A DNA stretch of 7,338 nt, from contig JAUVQR010000067.1 in the NCBI GenBank assembly GCA_030598065.1, forward strand, positions 1 through 7,338. Direction: 5' to 3'. The notes under the pieces are model-generated. The model did no database searches. It was not told where the DNA came from and saw nothing but the letters and a program-made list of their open reading frames with translations. Every line of letters starts with the position of its first letter. The stretch's first letter is position 1. Source of the stretch: Planctomycetota bacterium. Its GTDB lineage: Bacteria > Planctomycetota > Brocadiia > Brocadiales > Bathyanammoxibiaceae. A program made the translations under genes and the position numbers. Below are positions 5,432 through 7,338 of the stretch, piece after piece.

Positions 5432-7229
5432 GGTTTCAGGCAACATTCTGCTGGTGATAGCCGGGATAGGCTCGTTGATATTTATCCATGAGCTGGGCCA
5501 CTTCCTGGTCGCCAAGAAGATAGGCGCCAAGGTGCACGTGTTTTCGCTCGGTTTCGGTATGCCGCTTATAAAGCGTACCTGGGGCGAGACGGAGTACAGG
5601 CTGTCCATAGTGCCCCTTGGCGGTTACGTGAAGCTGGCGGGAGAACACCCGCAGGACGGCGTCACCATGGAGGAGACGGATTTTATGGCGAAGCCGCCGT
5701 CTCAGAGGGCGCTGGTGCTGATAGCCGGCGTGGCCATGAACGCCCTGTTCGCCTTCCTGGTCTTCATCATCGCGTTCCGTATCGGCGTGCCCTTTATAAC
5801 CTCCGAGATAGGGCTTGTGGCGCCGGGGTGGCCCGCCTGGGAGGCCGGACTCCAGCCCGGAGACAACATCATTGAAATCGGCGGCACAAGGGACCCGGAC
5901 TTTGAGGACATCTTCACGGCGGTCGCGCTCAGCGGCGGCACCGATATCCCGGTCACGGTAGAGAGAGACGGCAAGGCCCTCCATTTTAACGTCCGCCCCA
6001 AGTATGACACTGAGCACGGCATACAGCGCATTGGCATCGCCCCGGCCACCACCCGGGTGGTTGGGCAGCTCATTAAATACAAAGACGGCGCCCCGGCCAT
6101 GGACGCGGGGATCGAGATAGGCGACACGATTATCGCCATAAACGGCGAGACTATAGAACGCGGTGAACAGATTACGGCGATAGAGGTACAGAGCCCCGAT
6201 AAGGAACTAACCATTACCGCCATGAGAGACGGCAAGGAATTGGAGTTCAAGGTCACCCCGCTTGCCGCCAACCGCTGGATGATGGGCGTCTCGTGCGCCA
6301 CCACAAGGATACAGGCCGTCAGGGCCGGCAGCCTGGCCGCAGAGGCCGGACTTAAAAAAGGAGATGAGATACTCGCCGTAAACGATACTGAGGTATCGGG
6401 CTGGCTGGCCGCTACCGAATTGATACCGTCCGCGGTAGGAGAAGATATACGCCTTAAGATACAGAGGGGCGAAGAGGTTGAGGTGCTCAACCTGTCCCTG
6501 GCGTCGGCCGAGGGCAGAGACCGCTTCCTCAGCGGTGTGGCTCCCGCGCTGGGCCTACGTGTGGACAGGGTGATAGACGACTTCCCCGCGGCAAAGATAG
6601 GGATGAAACCGGGCGACGAGATAGTCTACCTGGACGGCACCACGCCCCAGGCATGGGAAGACCTCCTGGGCATCATACTCGGCAGCAACGGCAGGGAAAT
6701 GACGGTAAAGTGGCTGAGGGGCGGAAAGACGCTGACAGGAAAATTCCGCCCTATCCAGGACGAGAAGAGCGCCATGGGGCGAATGGGCCTTATACCCAGG
6801 GAAAAGAGGGTGCTAAAACAGTACGACCTGCTGGGCTCCTGCCGGATGGGTTCCTACAAGGCCGTCGTTATGGTCAAGAGGATATACCTCACAATAACTG
6901 GCCTGTTTACCCAGAAGGTGTCCTCCGAGACGGTCGGGGGGATAATCTTGATAGCGCAGGCGTCTTATGAATCGGCGAAGGTCGGGGTTGGGAAACTCCT
7001 GTACTTCATGGGTATAATCAGCCTGCAGCTCGCCATACTCAACCTGCTTCCCATACCGGTCCTTGACGGCGGACATCTGCTGTTCCTTGGGATTGAGAAG
7101 CTGAAGGGCTCGCCTGTGAGCGAGCGTACTATGGTGGTGGCAAACTACATCGGGCTGGTCCTTATACTCGGCCTGTTCGTGTTCGCCACGCGCAATGACG
7201 TCATCCGCCTGTTTATGACGGGGAATTAG
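5418..7229 (+). CDS. rseP: RseP-type site-2 intramembrane metalloprotease with four PDZ domains
   Basis: A zinc site-2 protease of the inner membrane. E. coli RseP cuts anti-sigma factor RseA within the membrane after DegS, and relatives also clear signal-peptide remnants. The first membrane segment carries HELGH (24-28: zinc ligands His24 and His28, catalytic Glu25). GETEYRLSIVPLGGYVKLAG (56-75) forms the membrane-reentrant region, and the second membrane segment is about 98-123. The last segments carry NLLPIPVLDGGH (542-553), in which Asp550 is the third zinc ligand, and about 574-591. Between them lie four PDZ-like domains, near 129-193, 212-280, 296-362 and 380-445, each with a Gly-x-x-x-Gly-Asp core (AGLQPGD, AGIEIGD, AGLKKGD, IGMKPGD). 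E. coli RseP has 450 residues and two PDZ domains; this one has 603. The start has GAGG 6 nt upstream, inside dxr. No rseA, degS or sigma-E gene is in view, so the substrate is unknown. It is last in the operon. Confidence 0.95.
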   Translation: MPFAEVSGNILLVIAGIGSLIFIHELGHFLVAKKIGAKVHVFSLGFGMPLIKRTWGETEYRLSIVPLGGYVKLAGEHPQDGVTMEETDFMAKPPSQRALVLIAGVAMNALFAFLVFIIAFRIGVPFITSEIGLVAPGWPAWEAGLQPGDNIIEIGGTRDPDFEDIFTAVALSGGTDIPVTVERDGKALHFNVRPKYDTEHGIQRIGIAPATTRVVGQLIKYKDGAPAMDAGIEIGDTIIAINGETIERGEQITAIEVQSPDKELTITAMRDGKELEFKVTPLAANRWMMGVSCATTRIQAVRAGSLAAEAGLKKGDEILAVNDTEVSGWLAATELIPSAVGEDIRLKIQRGEEVEVLNLSLASAEGRDRFLSGVAPALGLRVDRVIDDFPAAKIGMKPGDEIVYLDGTTPQAWEDLLGIILGSNGREMTVKWLRGGKTLTGKFRPIQDEKSAMGRMGLIPREKRVLKQYDLLGSCRMGSYKAVVMVKRIYLTITGLFTQKVSSETVGGIILIAQASYESAKVGVGKLLYFMGIISLQLAILNLLPIPVLDGGHLLFLGIEKLKGSPVSERTMVVANYIGLVLILGLFVFATRNDVIRLFMTGN

Positions 7230-7239
7230 TCGCCGCAAC

Positions 7240-7338
7240 TCATGCCTGTGCCTGTGCCTCCGCTTCCGTTTCCGCTTCTGTGGTCAAACGGTTCAGGGTC
7301 TTTTCCAACTCATCCCTGTAACTCTCCAGCTCTTCGTC
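7240..7338 (-). CDS. C-terminal end of an unidentified protein with E/A/Q-rich tail
   Basis: The minus strand is open from the window edge to a TGA at 7240-7242, giving the last 32 residues of a protein. The segment begins DEELESYRDELEKTLNRL, an amphipathic, probably helical or coiled-coil stretch, and ends in the low-complexity tail TTEAETEAEAQAQA, encoded by short DNA repeats. I do not recognise the family. It converges on rseP with only 10 bp between the two stop codons. Too little is present for a functional call, and the reading frame itself is supported only by its helical composition and its fit against the rseP end. Confidence 0.6.
   Translation of the reverse strand, partial: DEELESYRDELEKTLNRLTTEAETEAEAQAQA

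Noticed and set aside
7230..7239. Bidirectional terminator between the convergent stop codons
   Set aside because: The 10-bp gap contains no inverted repeat and no T-run; any terminator would lie inside the flanking genes and none was evident.

Overview
The window is ordinary bacterial chromosome, roughly 55-60% G+C by eye. AGG (Arg) and ATA (Ile) codons are frequent, and a TTG start is likely for one gene. It carries MEP (non-mevalonate) isoprenoid genes, a site-2 protease of Gram-negative RseP type but with four PDZ domains, and a membrane-bound polyferredoxin. This fits a Gram-negative, respiratory or anaerobic lineage such as Planctomycetota (Brocadiae-like), Nitrospirota or Desulfobacterota. 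I cannot decide between these from sequence alone; the enlarged RseP makes me lean weakly towards Planctomycetota.

Left arm (1-2801, all minus strand, read right to left). A membrane [4Fe-4S] polyferredoxin of the NapH/NosR-C-terminal type is followed after 12 bp by an AIR-synthase/HypE-like protein that lacks the HypE C-terminal cysteine. After a further 47 bp comes a class V PLP aminotransferase that runs off the left edge. The spacing, and a Shine-Dalgarno sequence that includes the preceding stop codon, indicate an operon. No published pathway that I know of joins these three proteins.

Intergenic region (2802-3197). It holds a three-unit 10-bp tandem repeat at the polyferredoxin translation start. 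Next to that is an approximately 167-bp nested palindrome of the dispersed REP/MITE kind. A near-consensus sigma-70 promoter (TTGACC, 17 bp, TATAAT) then points right.

Right arm (3198-7229, plus strand). ispG, dxr and rseP form a tightly overlapping operon: ispG/dxr share 1 base and dxr/rseP overlap by 14 bases. Dxr catalyses the first committed step of the MEP pathway and IspG a late iron-sulfur-dependent step. RseP is the intramembrane protease often found next to dxr. Convergent to rseP, 10 bp away, is the C-terminal end of an unidentified minus-strand protein with an E/A/Q-rich tail.

No RNA gene, CRISPR array, insertion sequence with a transposase, or prophage was seen. I found no clear novel defence or biosynthetic system. 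The most interesting items are the repeat at the polyferredoxin start, whose copy number would switch an upstream ATG in or out of frame; the palindromic repeat element; the modular four-PDZ RseP; and the unexplained redox/AIRS/PLP operon.
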